This document shows positions 20,417 to 30,272 of a stretch of 64,000 bases of DNA, piece by piece (the stretch's first letter is position 1; the number at the start of each line of letters is the position of its first letter). The DNA lies in contig CAZIAK010000003.1 in the NCBI GenBank assembly GCA_964537035.1, positions 1-64,000 of the forward strand. Direction: 5' to 3'. Origin of the DNA: CAZIAK01 sp964537035 (GTDB lineage Bacteria > Planctomycetota > B15-G4). Made by a program: the position numbers and the translations under genes. The notes under the pieces were generated by a model. It was not told where the DNA came from. It ran no database searches and saw nothing but the letters and a program-made list of their open reading frames with translations.

Positions 20417-21262
20417 TCAGCAGGCAGGCAGCTCGGCGAGGCGCTGCAGGGCGTCACACAACCTGCGGTCTTCGACGAGCGTGCCGTCGCCGAGCCCGCC
20501 GGTCAGCCGCTCGGCGCTCCACTGCTGCTCACGATAGTGTGCGTCAAGCCGCCCCGCTCTCAGCTCGTCGTAGAGCGACCTCCAGGTGCGTCCGATCCCG
20601 GGAGGCAGCTCGGTGTTGCGGGCATACGCCGCGCCACCCAGACGAATCTTGTTCTCGAACTGGGCGAAGGTGCGCAGGGGGAAATGAAAGATCTCGATGG
20701 GGTGAGATTGTGCCTCCAGCGTCGGCTGATCCCAGGAGATGCTGTGATTCCCCTGGTGGACGGTCACCTCGCCGTGGCCGCGATGGCAGCTCTTGGGCGG
20801 GAGTGGCGCACCGAGGGGGTTCAGGGAGCGCACTTCCCGATAGACCATGCGCTCGTAAAAGGGCTGCTGGTCGGGCGCCAGGGGCACGAAGTTGAAGCGC
20901 TGTGCCACCACCACGTTTGTCTCGGGCCGCAGTCGCTCAAGGCTCTCGCTGAGGTCGCCCTGATCGGTCCACCAGAACTCGTCGGCGTCGTTGTTGATGA
21001 CCCAGTCCGCGCCGTGGCTTTGGTAGGCCATGCGCGCCATGCGGGTCACCCAGCGGCCTTGGGCGTAAGTGTCGTCGGGCTCGTGCAGCAGCTGCACCAC
21101 ACCGCGCTTCACGTACTCTTCCAGGATCTCTACCGTGCCATCGGTCGAACCGTTGTCAGTGACGATGACGCAGTCCACACCGCGGCTCAGGTGAAACTCC
21201 AGGTTCTCCCTGACGATGTCCGCCTCGTCCCGCACCAGCAGGGTCATGACCAGCCGGGTCAC
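20417..21262 (-). CDS. glycosyltransferase family 2-like protein
   Basis: 281 aa taken from the GTG at 21262, which starts the expected beta strand (TRLVMTLLVRDEADIVRENL) and lies two bases after the stop of the ECF sigma gene. An internal ATG at 21247 is the alternative. VIVTDNGSTDGTVEIL and WVINNDADEFWW carry the nucleotide-sugar and metal-binding motifs. FEIFHFPLRT-like residues (IEIFHFPLRTFAQFENKI) resemble the same glycosyltransferase subgroup as the gene at 18376. The tight spacing suggests cotranscription with the sigma factor, which is unusual for a biosynthetic gene. Confidence 0.83.
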   Translation of the reverse strand: MTRLVMTLLVRDEADIVRENLEFHLSRGVDCVIVTDNGSTDGTVEILEEYVKRGVVQLLHEPDDTYAQGRWVTRMARMAYQSHGADWVINNDADEFWWTDQGDLSESLERLRPETNVVVAQRFNFVPLAPDQQPFYERMVYREVRSLNPLGAPLPPKSCHRGHGEVTVHQGNHSISWDQPTLEAQSHPIEIFHFPLRTFAQFENKIRLGGAAYARNTELPPGIGRTWRSLYDELRAGRLDAHYREQQWSAERLTGGLGDGTLVEDRRLCDALQRLAELPAC

Positions 21263-21264
21263 GG

Positions 21265-21807
21265 TCAGGTGCCGCCGAGGATCCGCTGGAAGAACAGCTT
21301 GGCCACGTCCCAATCTCGGGCCGCTGTGCGCTCTGATAGCTTCAGGGCCTTGGCAGCCTCGCCCACGGACAGGCCGCCGAAGAAGCGCAGCTCGACCAGC
21401 TGGGCTCGCCGGGGCGAGACGGCCGCCAGCTCTTTCAAGGCCTCGTCGACCTGGAGCACCTGCTCGTCCAGGTGCGGGGCGCGGGCACCGGGGACCTGGT
21501 CGATCTCCATGTCGTCAGGCCCTTGCAGCAGCACCCGACCCTCTGGCGGGCGACGCTTCTGCCGCTGTCGCGAGCGGGCGCCATCTACCAGAACCCGGCG
21601 CATCTGCAGCGCTGCCAGGGCCAGAAAGTGCTCCTCGTCGACGATGGTGCTGTCGACCCGGGCCAGCTTGATGTAGGCCTCGTGGATGAGCGCGGTGGGT
21701 TGCAGGGTGTGCTGAACCCGCTCCGAGCGCATGGCCGCGCTGGCCAGCTTGTGCAGCTTGTCGTAGATCGAGCGGTTCAGATCCGCGTGATGAGGCGTGG
21801 AAGACAT
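21265..21807 (-). CDS. ECF-type RNA polymerase sigma factor, kinase-associated
   Basis: 180 aa. TLQPTALIHEAYIKLAR is the sigma region 2 signature of the planctomycete/acidobacterial ECF group (TIGR02999-like). FLALAALQMRRVLVDGARSRQRQKR continues region 2. VELRFFGGLSVGEAAKALKLSERTAARDWDVAKLFF is the region 4 helix-turn-helix for -35 recognition. No anti-sigma gene is adjacent; the upstream neighbour is a Ser/Thr kinase 41 bases away on the same strand, so control by phosphorylation is the likely mode. A glycosyltransferase follows two bases downstream. Confidence 0.92.
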   Translation of the reverse strand: MSSTPHHADLNRSIYDKLHKLASAAMRSERVQHTLQPTALIHEAYIKLARVDSTIVDEEHFLALAALQMRRVLVDGARSRQRQKRRPPEGRVLLQGPDDMEIDQVPGARAPHLDEQVLQVDEALKELAAVSPRRAQLVELRFFGGLSVGEAAKALKLSERTAARDWDVAKLFFQRILGGT

Positions 21808-21848
21808 GGGCTCAGTCTAACAGCCTGCACGCCCCCGAGATTCAGGGG

Positions 21849-24800
21849 TCAGTCCAGGGACTGATTCCACTCAGCCACGCGTGCCCACCAGGCCTTGGCA
21901 GAGACCGTGTCGTCCCGACCTTCGAAGAAGCGCGCCAGACGCCGGGCCGAGCGAATCAGGGGCTCCCGATCATGCTCGTCAGGGAGGTGGTTCTGCAGCG
22001 CCTCGTGGTTCTCCAGCAGAAGAGACTGGGCCTCGTCCAGGCGCTCCTGGCCCGCGGCAGCTTCGCCCAGCAGGCTGCGACTCTCATCGAGCAGCCACGG
22101 TGGCACCCCGATGCCGTCCCGTCCGAAGAGCGAGAGCCCGGCCTGGAGAAACGTCTCTGACACTTCGTATTGGCCGAGCACGTTGGCCAGGGCGGCGACC
22201 GCATTGAGCCAGGCCAAGCGCTCCTGGGGCGGGCCAGAGAGGGACTCGAACTCGCTCTGCATGATCTGCAGCAGGCGTTCCGCGGTGTCCAACGCCATCT
22301 GGGCGCTGCCAGCGGAGCCCTCCCCACGGGCTCTCCAGAGGTGGGCGGTCTCGGTGACGAGAGGCGCGGCCGCGAGGGGCTGGCCGCTGCGGATCCGCTG
22401 TTGCGCCAGGAGCGTCGCCGCGTTGAGCGCCTCGTGGTGATCGTCACCCAGGAGCTGCCGCAGGCCCTTCTCGGCCTGCGCCAACAGGGTGTCCGCCTCG
22501 TCCCAACGGCCCTGCTCGAATCGGAGCAGGCCCAGCTGAGCCACCGAGAACAGGGTGTCCCGATGGCGCTCGCCGTGGAGCGCACGGCGAATGGACAGGG
22601 CCCTCTGCACGTGGGCCTCCGCCTCATCCAGGCGGCCCAGCTCACGGAGCACGCTGGCCAGGTTCATGGTCGCCGTCAAGGTCGCCCCGTGGCGGTCTCC
22701 AAAGCGGAGCCGCGCTGCCTCGAAGGATTCTTGCAGCAGGAGAAAAGCGGGGCCCTTCTGATCTTGCTGAAGCAGGAGCTGGCCCAGGTTGTTCATGGAC
22801 GAGAGCGTGTCCTCGTGGCCTGCTCCCAGCTCTTCGCGGCGCCCGTCCAGAGCCCGTTGATCGAAGTCTTGCGCCTCGTCCCAGCGCCTGAGTGCGAAGA
22901 GCGTGCTGCCCATCTCGGCCAGGGAGTCCAGGACGTCGGGGTCGTTGGGCTCGAACAGACGCAGCCGGTCGTCGAGCACACGGCGGTGCAGGGTGAGCGC
23001 CTCTTCTGGGCGGCCCTGCTCCCGGAGTGTGTTGGCGATCAGGGAGGCGCTGGCCAGGGTGTCTCGATGCTCCTCGCCCAAGACCCTCCGTCGAGCCTCG
23101 TGACAGCGCTCGAAGATGTCGAGTGCTGCGTCAAGATCGCCCTGCTGCTCGACCACCTTGCCCCACTCGGTCAAGGCCTCCAGTGTCTGCAACCCGTCCT
23201 CGCCCAGCTCGGCACGAAACGTCTCCAGGGACGATCGCAAGGGCGACTCAGCCCGCTCCCACAAACCCAGCGACGAGAGCACTTCGCCCAAGGTCTGCTC
23301 CATCTGGGCCCGGGTGAGTGGTTGGTCGGCGAAGGTCTCACGCACAGCCGTCAGCGTCGGGTCCAGCAAGCCGATGACCACTGTCTCGAGCGCCAGGCTG
23401 GTGAAGCTCACACCTTCGAGCAGCGACTCCAGACGCTCAACGGTGGCCTCTCTCGCCAAGCCGGGTAGCCCGTCCTCTGTGGCCCGCGTGGTGACCTGCT
23501 CAATGATGAGGTCACGGATGCCCAGTCCCAGCAGCTCTGCATCGACGTCTTGAAGCTGGGCCTGGTGCAGCGCGATCACCATCTCCAGCTCATCAGCACG
23601 GCGCTGGCTCTCGGCCCTGGCCAGCTGGGCCCGCTTGCTCGAATTGTCCGCACGCTTCGCCGCGAGGGTGGCCTGCTCTGCGGCCAGGGTCGCCTCTTTC
23701 TCGCTCTCCTGCGCCGCCAGACGCGCTTCTCTTTCTGCCTCGGCGGACGCCTCCGCATGGGCCCGCTCTTCTTGGGCCAGGAGCCAGCCGCTGGTGGTGC
23801 CGGCGATGGCCAACAGCAGCAGGGACACCACCACCAGGCCCGTGACCACGCCAGCCCGGTTGCGGCGCACGAACTTGCTCATGCGGTAGGCCGCCGATGG
23901 GGCTGCTGCGAGGACGGGCTCGTCGGACAGATGCCTCTGCACGTCGGCAGCCAACTCGCTGGCGGTCTCGTAGCGGCGTGTGCGGTCCTTCTCCAGGCAC
24001 TTCATGACGATCCAATCCAGATCGCCGGTCAGGCGCTTGATCAGATCAGCTTCAGGGGGACGGCGGCGCTCGCTCTTCTCCTCAGCATCGTCCTGGCCCA
24101 CTCGCGCGCTCGGCAGGCGAGGCTCGTCTTCACGAATGATGCGCAGCATCTCGGTGCGCCCTGCATCGAGCAGAGTGCGGCCGTCGAACGGCGTGGCCCC
24201 GGTGAGCAGCTCGTACAACAAGACGCCCAGAGCATAGATGTCGCTGCGGGTGTCGATGTCCAGGCCCGTGAGCTCAGCCTGCTCGGGAGACATGTACGCG
24301 GGTGTGCCGATGAGCTGCTGCTGCAGGGTCACCAGGGTCTTGTCTGTGAGCACCTGGACGGTGGCCTTGGCGATACCGAAGTCGATGACCTTGGGCACCG
24401 GGCTCCCGGACTCGACGGTGACCAGGACGTTGCTCGGTTTGATGTCCCGGTGGATGATGCCCTTCTGGTGCGCGTGTTGCAGAGCGTGGCAAACGGGCAC
24501 GAAGAGCTGCAGACGCTCCAGAAGGCTCAGCCGCTGGGTCTCACAGTACTCTGTGATGGGGACCCCTCTGACCAGCTCCATGACGAAGTAGGGGCGGCCT
24601 TCGTCGGTGGCCCCGACGTCCAGAACCCTGGCGATGTTCGCGTGGGCCATCATCGAGAGCGCCTGCCGCTCAGCCTCGAAGCGGGCGATCACTTCGCGCG
24701 TGTCCATGCCCAGCTTGATCACCTTGAGCGCCACGCGACGGCGCACGGGCTCGCGCTGTTCGGCCAGGTAGACCGAACCAAAGCCACCCTCACCCAGAAG

Positions 24801-25043
24801 CTCAAGCAACCGGTAGGGCCCGAGCTGACTGTTCAGTTCGAGGTCGGACAGCGGGCGCTCCCCTGGGCTGCTCGCCAGGGCCGCTTGTTCCCTCGCCGCG
24901 AGCAGGGCTTCGACTTCGTCACGGAGGGACGTGTCGCCACTGCAGGTCTCTTCCATGAAGCTCTCTCGCGCCTCACCAAACAGGGAGAGGGCGCGGTCGG
25001 CAAGCTGCCGGGCCTCGTCGCCGCCGTGTGGCTCTGGGGACAT
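21849..25043 (-). CDS. membrane Ser/Thr protein kinase with TPR sensor region
   Basis: 1064 aa. An N-terminal helical segment of about 75 residues precedes the kinase: glycine loop [10 protein letters not shown] (83-92), Lys107, HRDIKPSN (198-205), DFG (221-223) and [10 protein letters not shown]. One transmembrane helix lies at about 399-421, followed by an Ala/Glu-rich coiled coil (about 425-500). Many TPR units follow, such as [20 protein letters not shown] and [20 protein letters not shown]. The layout places TPRs outside the membrane and the kinase inside. It lies upstream of the ECF sigma gene, the reverse of the usual sigma-kinase order. Confidence 0.93.
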   Translation of the reverse strand: MSPEPHGGDEARQLADRALSLFGEARESFMEETCSGDTSLRDEVEALLAAREQAALASSPGERPLSDLELNSQLGPYRLLELLGEGGFGSVYLAEQREPVRRRVALKVIKLGMDTREVIARFEAERQALSMMAHANIARVLDVGATDEGRPYFVMELVRGVPITEYCETQRLSLLERLQLFVPVCHALQHAHQKGIIHRDIKPSNVLVTVESGSPVPKVIDFGIAKATVQVLTDKTLVTLQQQLIGTPAYMSPEQAELTGLDIDTRSDIYALGVLLYELLTGATPFDGRTLLDAGRTEMLRIIREDEPRLPSARVGQDDAEEKSERRRPPEADLIKRLTGDLDWIVMKCLEKDRTRRYETASELAADVQRHLSDEPVLAAAPSAAYRMSKFVRRNRAGVVTGLVVVSLLLLAIAGTTSGWLLAQEERAHAEASAEAEREARLAAQESEKEATLAAEQATLAAKRADNSSKRAQLARAESQRRADELEMVIALHQAQLQDVDAELLGLGIRDLIIEQVTTRATEDGLPGLAREATVERLESLLEGVSFTSLALETVVIGLLDPTLTAVRETFADQPLTRAQMEQTLGEVLSSLGLWERAESPLRSSLETFRAELGEDGLQTLEALTEWGKVVEQQGDLDAALDIFERCHEARRRVLGEEHRDTLASASLIANTLREQGRPEEALTLHRRVLDDRLRLFEPNDPDVLDSLAEMGSTLFALRRWDEAQDFDQRALDGRREELGAGHEDTLSSMNNLGQLLLQQDQKGPAFLLLQESFEAARLRFGDRHGATLTATMNLASVLRELGRLDEAEAHVQRALSIRRALHGERHRDTLFSVAQLGLLRFEQGRWDEADTLLAQAEKGLRQLLGDDHHEALNAATLLAQQRIRSGQPLAAAPLVTETAHLWRARGEGSAGSAQMALDTAERLLQIMQSEFESLSGPPQERLAWLNAVAALANVLGQYEVSETFLQAGLSLFGRDGIGVPPWLLDESRSLLGEAAAGQERLDEAQSLLLENHEALQNHLPDEHDREPLIRSARRLARFFEGRDDTVSAKAWWARVAEWNQSLD

Positions 25044-25390
25044 GACCTCCGGTCTCCGTCGGACGACACACGATGGTGAGCGCCGGTCCTTGCAGCAGCC
25101 TCCCCCACCTCAGCTCCGCCCATGAGCATGGGCAACACCCTGGAGACGCCAGGCCGTGGGATCAGAAGCCGAAGCGCACAAGACAGGGTCGTCGGCCTGA
25201 GCCGTCATGGCAAGCCTCGTCCTGCCCTGGCTCGCCGCCAGCCAGGCCCGCGGACTCGCCCGCCGAGCAAGCGCCCTCACAGTGCGACAAAACGAAGGCT
25301 GCCCGCGCACCGTGAAGACGGGGCGCGGGCAGCCAATCGACCGGGCTCCGTGGCTCGAACTCCACGGACCGGCGACTCATCCAGCGAGAA
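25044..25390. other. intergenic region with terminator and kinase promoter
   Basis: No gene was recognised here. It holds the intrinsic terminator of the gene at 25391-26482 and must contain the promoter of the kinase gene starting at 25043, but no clear -35/-10 pair could be picked out. Short open frames on both strands show no protein-like features. Confidence 0.6.
25297..25334 (-). terminator. Rho-independent terminator
   Basis: Arms ggctgcccgcgc (25297-25308) and gcgcgggcagcc (25323-25334) pair perfectly over 12 bp with a 14-base loop. On the minus strand the hairpin is followed by TTCGTTTTGTC, a T-rich tail. It lies about 57 bases past the stop of the secreted-protein gene at 25391 and would end its transcript before the kinase gene. 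Confidence 0.82.
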
Positions 25391-26482
25391 CTACTGGATC
25401 GTGAGCTTCAGACCCTTCGAGTAGTTCACCCAGGCACCGGACAGGTTCTGTCCAAAGGCCTGCATGAAGACCTCTTCACCCGGATTCACCACGCCCAGCG
25501 ACGGGATGGTGAACGGCAGCAACGCCAAGGCGTTGGAGGGGTTGGGCACGAGGGGGCCGATCTGAACGAGCCAAGGCAGGCAGTAGAACTGCATGTCAAA
25601 GTTGGCCACGTAGGTGTCGGACTGGACGATGCCCACCATGAGCATCACCGGCTTGCCCGGGATCGTCGACTTGATCTTCACCGTGTTGTCCGAGTCGGGC
25701 GTGCCCGGGCCGATGCCGCTCAGCACGATGACCTTCTTCAGCGCGCCGTACTTCGTCCAGGCGCTGGGCACGACCACGTTGGGCGTGCCGGTCAGGCGCA
25801 TGGGGAAGGACGCGAAGGGAGCACCACCGAAGAAGGACGTGCCGAGGTACGACTCGTCCGCCTCCAGGTAGCGGTCAAACGCGTCCTGCACACCCGCCTC
25901 GTTGGGCGGACCCACAAGCAGCGGGCCCGTGCCAGACGGATCGGACGCGTCGGAGTTGTAACTCCAACCGATGGCGCCATCTGTCATGGGGACAGCGGCG
26001 GGCAAGGTGACATCAATGAGGAAGCCCTCGAACCCACCAGATGCCGAGTTGGGCAGGCCCGTGAGCAGGTAGTCACCGACCACCGTGCCCGGAACGCCGA
26101 AGCCAGCAGCGCCCTGGTACAGGCGAACGCGCAGGTCTACTGTTCCGGGAGCCTGCAGGTTCGTGGCGTAACCGATCTGGATCTCTGTGACCGACGCACC
26201 ACCGCCGCCGAAGTCGGCTGTCCCCCAATCGAGGAAGTGCTCTGTGGCCCCATTGCCCACGAACAACGAACCGTTCGTCGAGGTGTTGTTGAACAGCACC
26301 ACCGGCGTGCCCGCGTACTGCGGCGTGTCGGGCTGGGTGGTCGAGGGATGGAACGTCTGTGTGGCCACGTCATAGCGCCCCGCGTAACGAATGTCGTCGA
26401 CCGGAATGACGTCCTGTGCGCTTGCCGAGAGCCCCATGACGCACAGCGCGAGCGTCGTGAGCAGATGCTTGGTACCTAACAT
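25391..26482 (-). CDS. secreted protein of unknown function, possible divergent C-terminal module
   Basis: 363 aa from the ATG at 26482, with GGAG about 10 bases upstream. The signal peptide MLGTKHLLTTLALCVMGLSASA is clear. The middle region is beta-rich (GTADFGGGGASVTEIQIGYA, VDLRVRLYQGAAGFGVPG) and resembles the collagen-binding-like or PEP-CTERM-type secreted beta-sandwich proteins. The last about 115 residues (WTKYGALKK to SKGLKLTIQ) have the same length and broad pattern as the module shared by other secreted proteins here: a hydrophobic LMVGIVQSD strand and an SKGL end. They lack the GG and WP motifs, so homology is only possible. A strong terminator follows. Confidence 0.75.
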   Translation of the reverse strand: MLGTKHLLTTLALCVMGLSASAQDVIPVDDIRYAGRYDVATQTFHPSTTQPDTPQYAGTPVVLFNNTSTNGSLFVGNGATEHFLDWGTADFGGGGASVTEIQIGYATNLQAPGTVDLRVRLYQGAAGFGVPGTVVGDYLLTGLPNSASGGFEGFLIDVTLPAAVPMTDGAIGWSYNSDASDPSGTGPLLVGPPNEAGVQDAFDRYLEADESYLGTSFFGGAPFASFPMRLTGTPNVVVPSAWTKYGALKKVIVLSGIGPGTPDSDNTVKIKSTIPGKPVMLMVGIVQSDTYVANFDMQFYCLPWLVQIGPLVPNPSNALALLPFTIPSLGVVNPGEEVFMQAFGQNLSGAWVNYSKGLKLTIQ

Positions 26483-26899
26483 GAGTGATCTCTCCAGGTT
26501 GGATGAGACATCGGGATACAGCAACCTTTGACCCGGGCGCCGTCGCGTCCGGACCTTCCCTAGTCAGTGAGGCCCGATGCTAACGCAATCCGAGAATCAC
26601 ACCAGAGCCCGTTCGGCCTGATGAGAGATTTCTCCCACTCACTCGGCGCACAACTCGATCACTCGGAGTCGGGAATACAACGACAGCGCATGCCGAGATC
26701 TCACCCAAACGGCGCTTTCAGCGGTCTCGTCGCTGCGTGTCTCCGTGACCAGCAATGTAGCAGCGACTCTCACAAGTCACTCAGCACCTACGCTCATGGG
26801 AGTACACAGAGGCTCTGTACCTTCTCCCTGGCCCTTCGATCATGGGGCCGTTCTTGATACCAACGAGCGTCCAGGCGGGACCAGGGGACTTCCATTCCC
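26483..26899. other. intergenic stretch without a recognisable gene
   Basis: About 417 bases between divergently arranged genes, with visibly lower GC content than the surroundings. Short frames on either strand have no protein-like character. The region should hold the promoters for the secreted-protein gene (minus strand) and the frameshifted gene (plus strand), but no confident promoter elements were identified. Confidence 0.6.
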
Positions 26900-27615
26900 G
26901 TGAGAGCCTCCATGTCACCAGCGCTGACCAGCCCCCGATCCCTGCTGCGCGAGCTGCGACGCCTGTTCATGACCCATGGCGATGAGGCCGATCTGGGCAT
27001 CGACGATGTGACCGTGGCCGCAGCCAAGCTCCGCTGCCCGGCCCTGCTCAGGCGCCAGCGGCTGGACACCATGCAGCAGGTCGTCGACTACCACGAAGCC
27101 CTCTGTTTGTTGCGGGCCCACCCGGACGACAGCGAGGTGCTCGCCGCTGTAGCGAACGGGCTGAATGACTTCTCGTCACGCAGTGACGCCCGACGGTTTC
27201 GAAAAGACCTCGCAGACAGCGGCATGGCTGGCACCGACATCCACGACCTCTTCTTCGCTCCCATGGCGAGCTGGCTGGCGAAGAGCTTCGGCGAGCACCT
27301 GCAGATCGATTGGGAGACCGTCGACGATCGTGCGCAAGCTCAGCTCCTGGCCTGGATCGAGTCGTTCGTCTCCCCCGCCGAGCTGCTGGGCGTGTTCGAG
27401 AAGAAGCTCTCCGTGCGCGCCCCGACCTGCTCCAGGCCTACGATCAGGCGCCCCTGTCCGTGCGACAGGTCTCTCCCCAGGAAGGCCAGGGCCTGATCGA
27501 CCTGGCCCGCGAAGCCATGGTCACCCGGGCGCGTGATCTCGATGCGTTCGCCTACGGCAGCCCACAGGACGTGCGCATGGTCGACCGCGGAGGGGGCCGC
27601 CGGGCGGCTCGATGA
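26900..27615 (+). pseudogene. frameshifted and apparently truncated gene of unknown function
   Basis: The first frame (26900-27496) gives good coding sequence up to GVFEKKLSVRA (about 27420), then turns into Pro/Arg/Cys-rich noise. From the same point the neighbouring frame reads RPDLLQAYDQAPLSVRQ and REAMVTRARDLDAFAYGSPQ up to a stop at 27615. Loss of one base, or gain of two, near 27405-27420 would join them into about 238 residues. The family is not recognised with certainty; the join ends abruptly after DVRMVDRGGG, so the 3' part may also be missing. Sequencing error is an alternative to true decay. Confidence 0.6.
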
Positions 27616-27925
27616 GACCACGACCAGCCCTCTGACGTGCGCCGTTCATGACATGTCGTGAAATCCCCGAGCGATATCTCGCGTTTCGCGGAATGTCGTC
27701 AGCAGGGCCGAGGGCAAGCGAGAGTTCAGTGGGCCCACAGTCCACGACCAGGTCAACACTTACGCACTCACAGGGTATTGGCTTGTGAGCGGAGCGGAGT
27801 TTGGCACGGGGTTCTCTACAGGGAACGCTGAGCCACCCCAGCCGCCCTTACCGGCGGCATCCTCGTCCCCTGTCGTCTCACCGATGGGCTCGTCGGCCCG
27901 AGACGGACTGATCAGGAGCAACCTG
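27616..27925. other. intergenic stretch with near-palindrome
   Basis: No gene was recognised. It includes an 18-base near-palindrome at 27645-27662 and the region upstream of the SDR gene. A continuous frame extends upstream of the chosen SDR start, but its predicted residues are low-complexity and lack homology. Confidence 0.55.
27645..27662. promoter_or_regulatory. near-perfect palindrome, possible operator
   Basis: The 18 bases ttcatgacatgtcgtgaa match their own reverse complement at 16 positions. Size and symmetry fit a dimeric repressor site, but it is about 260 bases before the SDR start and no regulator gene is adjacent. Chance occurrence is possible. Confidence 0.25.
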
Positions 27926-28687
27926 TTGAACGACTCATCCATCGCACTTGTGGTCGGAGGTTCCAGCGGCATCGGCAAGGCCACGGCGCAGAAGCTGCTG
28001 CAGCGCGGCGTCGGCGTGCTCTTGCTCGGCCGCAACCAGAGCAAGCTCGCGGCCGCCGAGGCCGAGTTCTCGGTGCTCGGGGACGTGGAGACCGTGGCCG
28101 TCGACCTCCACGACCCACAGCAGACCTCTGCCTTCATCGAGAGCATCGCCAGTGAGCAGCGCCATGTCTCACACCTTGTGAACGCAGCAGGAGTGTTCAA
28201 GCCCACGCCGTTTCTTGAGCACGACGGCGCTGACTACGACACGTACCAGGACACCAACCGGGCGCTGTTCTTCATCACCCAGGCCGTGGCCAGAAACATG
28301 AGCGAGCATGGCGGCGGAGCCATCGTGAACATCGGCTCGATGTGGGCGCGGCAAGCGGTCAAGGCCACGCCGTCCTCCGCCTACTCCATGGCCAAGGCCG
28401 GGCTCCACGCACTCACCCAGCACCTGGCCATGGAGCTTGCCGACATCCACGTTCGCGTCAACGCCGTCGCACCCGCGGTGGTGGTCACACCGATCTACGG
28501 CGCCTTCCTCAACCCGGACAACATCGAAGGCGAGCTGCAGGGCTTCAACGACTTTCATCCCATCGGTCGCGTGGGCCAGGTCGAGGACGTGGCAGGGGTC
28601 GCCGACTTCCTGCTGTCTGACGAGGCCAGCTGGGTCACCGGCGCGATCTGGGACGTGGACGGCGGCGTCATGGCCGGGCGGAACTGA
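27926..28687 (+). CDS. short-chain dehydrogenase/reductase (SDR)
   Basis: 253 aa from the TTG at 27926, chosen because AGGAG lies eight bases upstream and the protein then begins with the standard SDR strand ([18 protein letters not shown]). The cofactor loop GGSSGIG is at 11-17, followed by NAAG and the catalytic Ser138-Tyr153-Lys157 (AYSMAKAG). The C-terminal DVDGG matches classical SDRs. It is an NAD(P)H oxidoreductase of unknown substrate. The 3' end overlaps the convergent di-haem oxidoreductase gene by 20 bases. Confidence 0.9.
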   Translation: MNDSSIALVVGGSSGIGKATAQKLLQRGVGVLLLGRNQSKLAAAEAEFSVLGDVETVAVDLHDPQQTSAFIESIASEQRHVSHLVNAAGVFKPTPFLEHDGADYDTYQDTNRALFFITQAVARNMSEHGGGAIVNIGSMWARQAVKATPSSAYSMAKAGLHALTQHLAMELADIHVRVNAVAPAVVVTPIYGAFLNPDNIEGELQGFNDFHPIGRVGQVEDVAGVADFLLSDEASWVTGAIWDVDGGVMAGRN

Positions 28688-30095
28688 GGATGTCCTTGCT
28701 GGGCTGCTTCGGCGTGCGCAGGGTGCGCAAGAACGACAGCAGCTTCAGCTGCTCTGCCGCGGGCAAGGCGAGATAGTTGTCCCGGGCGAGCAGCCCCTCG
28801 CCGCCATGCTGTGCGATCGCTTCGGTCAGCGTGGTGGCCCTGCCGTCGTGCAGGTAGGGTGCCGTGTCGGCCACGCCCCACAGGCGGGCGGTGATGAAGA
28901 GCGCGTCGTCGTCACTGCCTGTGGTCTCGGCCAGCTCCGCACCCATGTCGTGACGCTTGAGGTCCGAGTACATGTTCACGCGCACGCCTCCCGCGTTGTT
29001 CTTCGGGAACCTGGTGGGCTTGTCGGTGAGATCGACTGTGTAGAAGACGTTGGCCGTGGGGTCGGTGTCCACTTCAGGGAAGGCGATGGGCAGCATCCTG
29101 AAGTCCGTGTTGAGAGTGGGCACATGGCAATCCGTGCAGCCAATGCGCTCGAAGAGCCGGGAGCCCTGCTGACCCACCGGGCCGCCCTTCACCCGCTTCG
29201 GAGGCTCAAGCGCCGTGCTGAAGATGTGCATGGCTGACAGCTCGCCGGGCAGGATCTCGTCCACGACCCCATCGCCATCTTCGTCGATGCTGGCGCCCAC
29301 GACCTCTGTGGGCTGCATGCCCTGGTGAAACTGCAGGGCGCCCACATCAAAGGCGCGGATGGTGGCGCAGCAGCCCTTGCGCCCGAAGGGCTTCACCACC
29401 AGGTCGTCGTCGATGCCCTCCACGCCTGAGAAGTCGTAGCTCAGGGTCTTCGAGTCATAGCGAATCGAGCCGAAGCTCACGCCCTTGCTCTGCAGGGGCA
29501 GGGCCACGTCCGGTCGAAACTGGGCGGCGAAGAGCTGGGTCTGCAGCTCCATGGTCATCTCCTTGCCCACCAGCTCGACACCGCCTGCACCGAAGACGAA
29601 GGGCGGGTTGATGACGCGCCCGTTGTACGCAGCGAAGCCATTGCCGTCCGAGTCGTCCACGTCAAACTCGGTGGCACCAGGCATGGCCACGTTGTTGATG
29701 CCCCCCGCGCCGCCCACGGTGAAGGTGGCGGGGATCGTCGCCATGCTCAGCACGGAGTGGCACTCAAGGCACGACTGGGTGTCCATGCCGTTCACGCGCA
29801 TGAAGTGGGTCTGCTCGCTGCCGATCGATGGACGATTGCCCGGGCTGGTCTTGTCGAGCTCAAATCGGTCGAGCGGGCCGTCGCCCCAGCCGTCGAGCAG
29901 ATTGAATGGCGTCGAGAAGATCTCCATGCCCTTCTTGCGGATGTCCTTCGTGCTCAACGCACCAGACGTGATCTGAGCCTGGGTGATGCGATCCCGGCCG
30001 AGGGCAGCCTCTTCGCCGGCGGGCGCTTGGGCCGCGACGGCAGTGGGCAAAGCGAAGGTGATCCCGAGAGTCAATGCAACGAGGGGCTTGGTCAT
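28668..30095 (-). CDS. di-haem oxidoreductase / cytochrome c peroxidase-like protein
   Basis: 475 aa from the ATG at 30095 (GAGG upstream). The signal peptide ends near AVAAQA. Two haem-binding motifs are present: SCLECH (109-113) and GCTDCH (320-324). [19 protein letters not shown] is the hallmark of the bacterial di-haem oxidoreductase (DHOR, thiol oxidoreductase-like) and MauG/peroxidase group. [10 protein letters not shown] (271-280) looks like a calcium loop. It probably acts in the periplasm as a peroxidase or electron carrier. Its last 20 bases overlap the 3' end of the SDR gene on the other strand. Confidence 0.88.
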   Translation of the reverse strand: MTKPLVALTLGITFALPTAVAAQAPAGEEAALGRDRITQAQITSGALSTKDIRKKGMEIFSTPFNLLDGWGDGPLDRFELDKTSPGNRPSIGSEQTHFMRVNGMDTQSCLECHSVLSMATIPATFTVGGAGGINNVAMPGATEFDVDDSDGNGFAAYNGRVINPPFVFGAGGVELVGKEMTMELQTQLFAAQFRPDVALPLQSKGVSFGSIRYDSKTLSYDFSGVEGIDDDLVVKPFGRKGCCATIRAFDVGALQFHQGMQPTEVVGASIDEDGDGVVDEILPGELSAMHIFSTALEPPKRVKGGPVGQQGSRLFERIGCTDCHVPTLNTDFRMLPIAFPEVDTDPTANVFYTVDLTDKPTRFPKNNAGGVRVNMYSDLKRHDMGAELAETTGSDDDALFITARLWGVADTAPYLHDGRATTLTEAIAQHGGEGLLARDNYLALPAAEQLKLLSFLRTLRTPKQPSKDILSSARP

Positions 30096-30272
30096 GATCT
30101 GTCCTCTCTCAATGAGTGTTCCGCTCAGAAGGTGCTGAATGACCTCGAGTAGCGGTGGCTCTGTGAGAGGAAGATGAGAGGGCCCGGAGACTGCCATCCA
30201 CACGGCGCGACGGGCGCGGCAGGTGCAGATCCCCCCTCGCCATGCCAGGTTGGCACGGGCTACCATCCCGCC

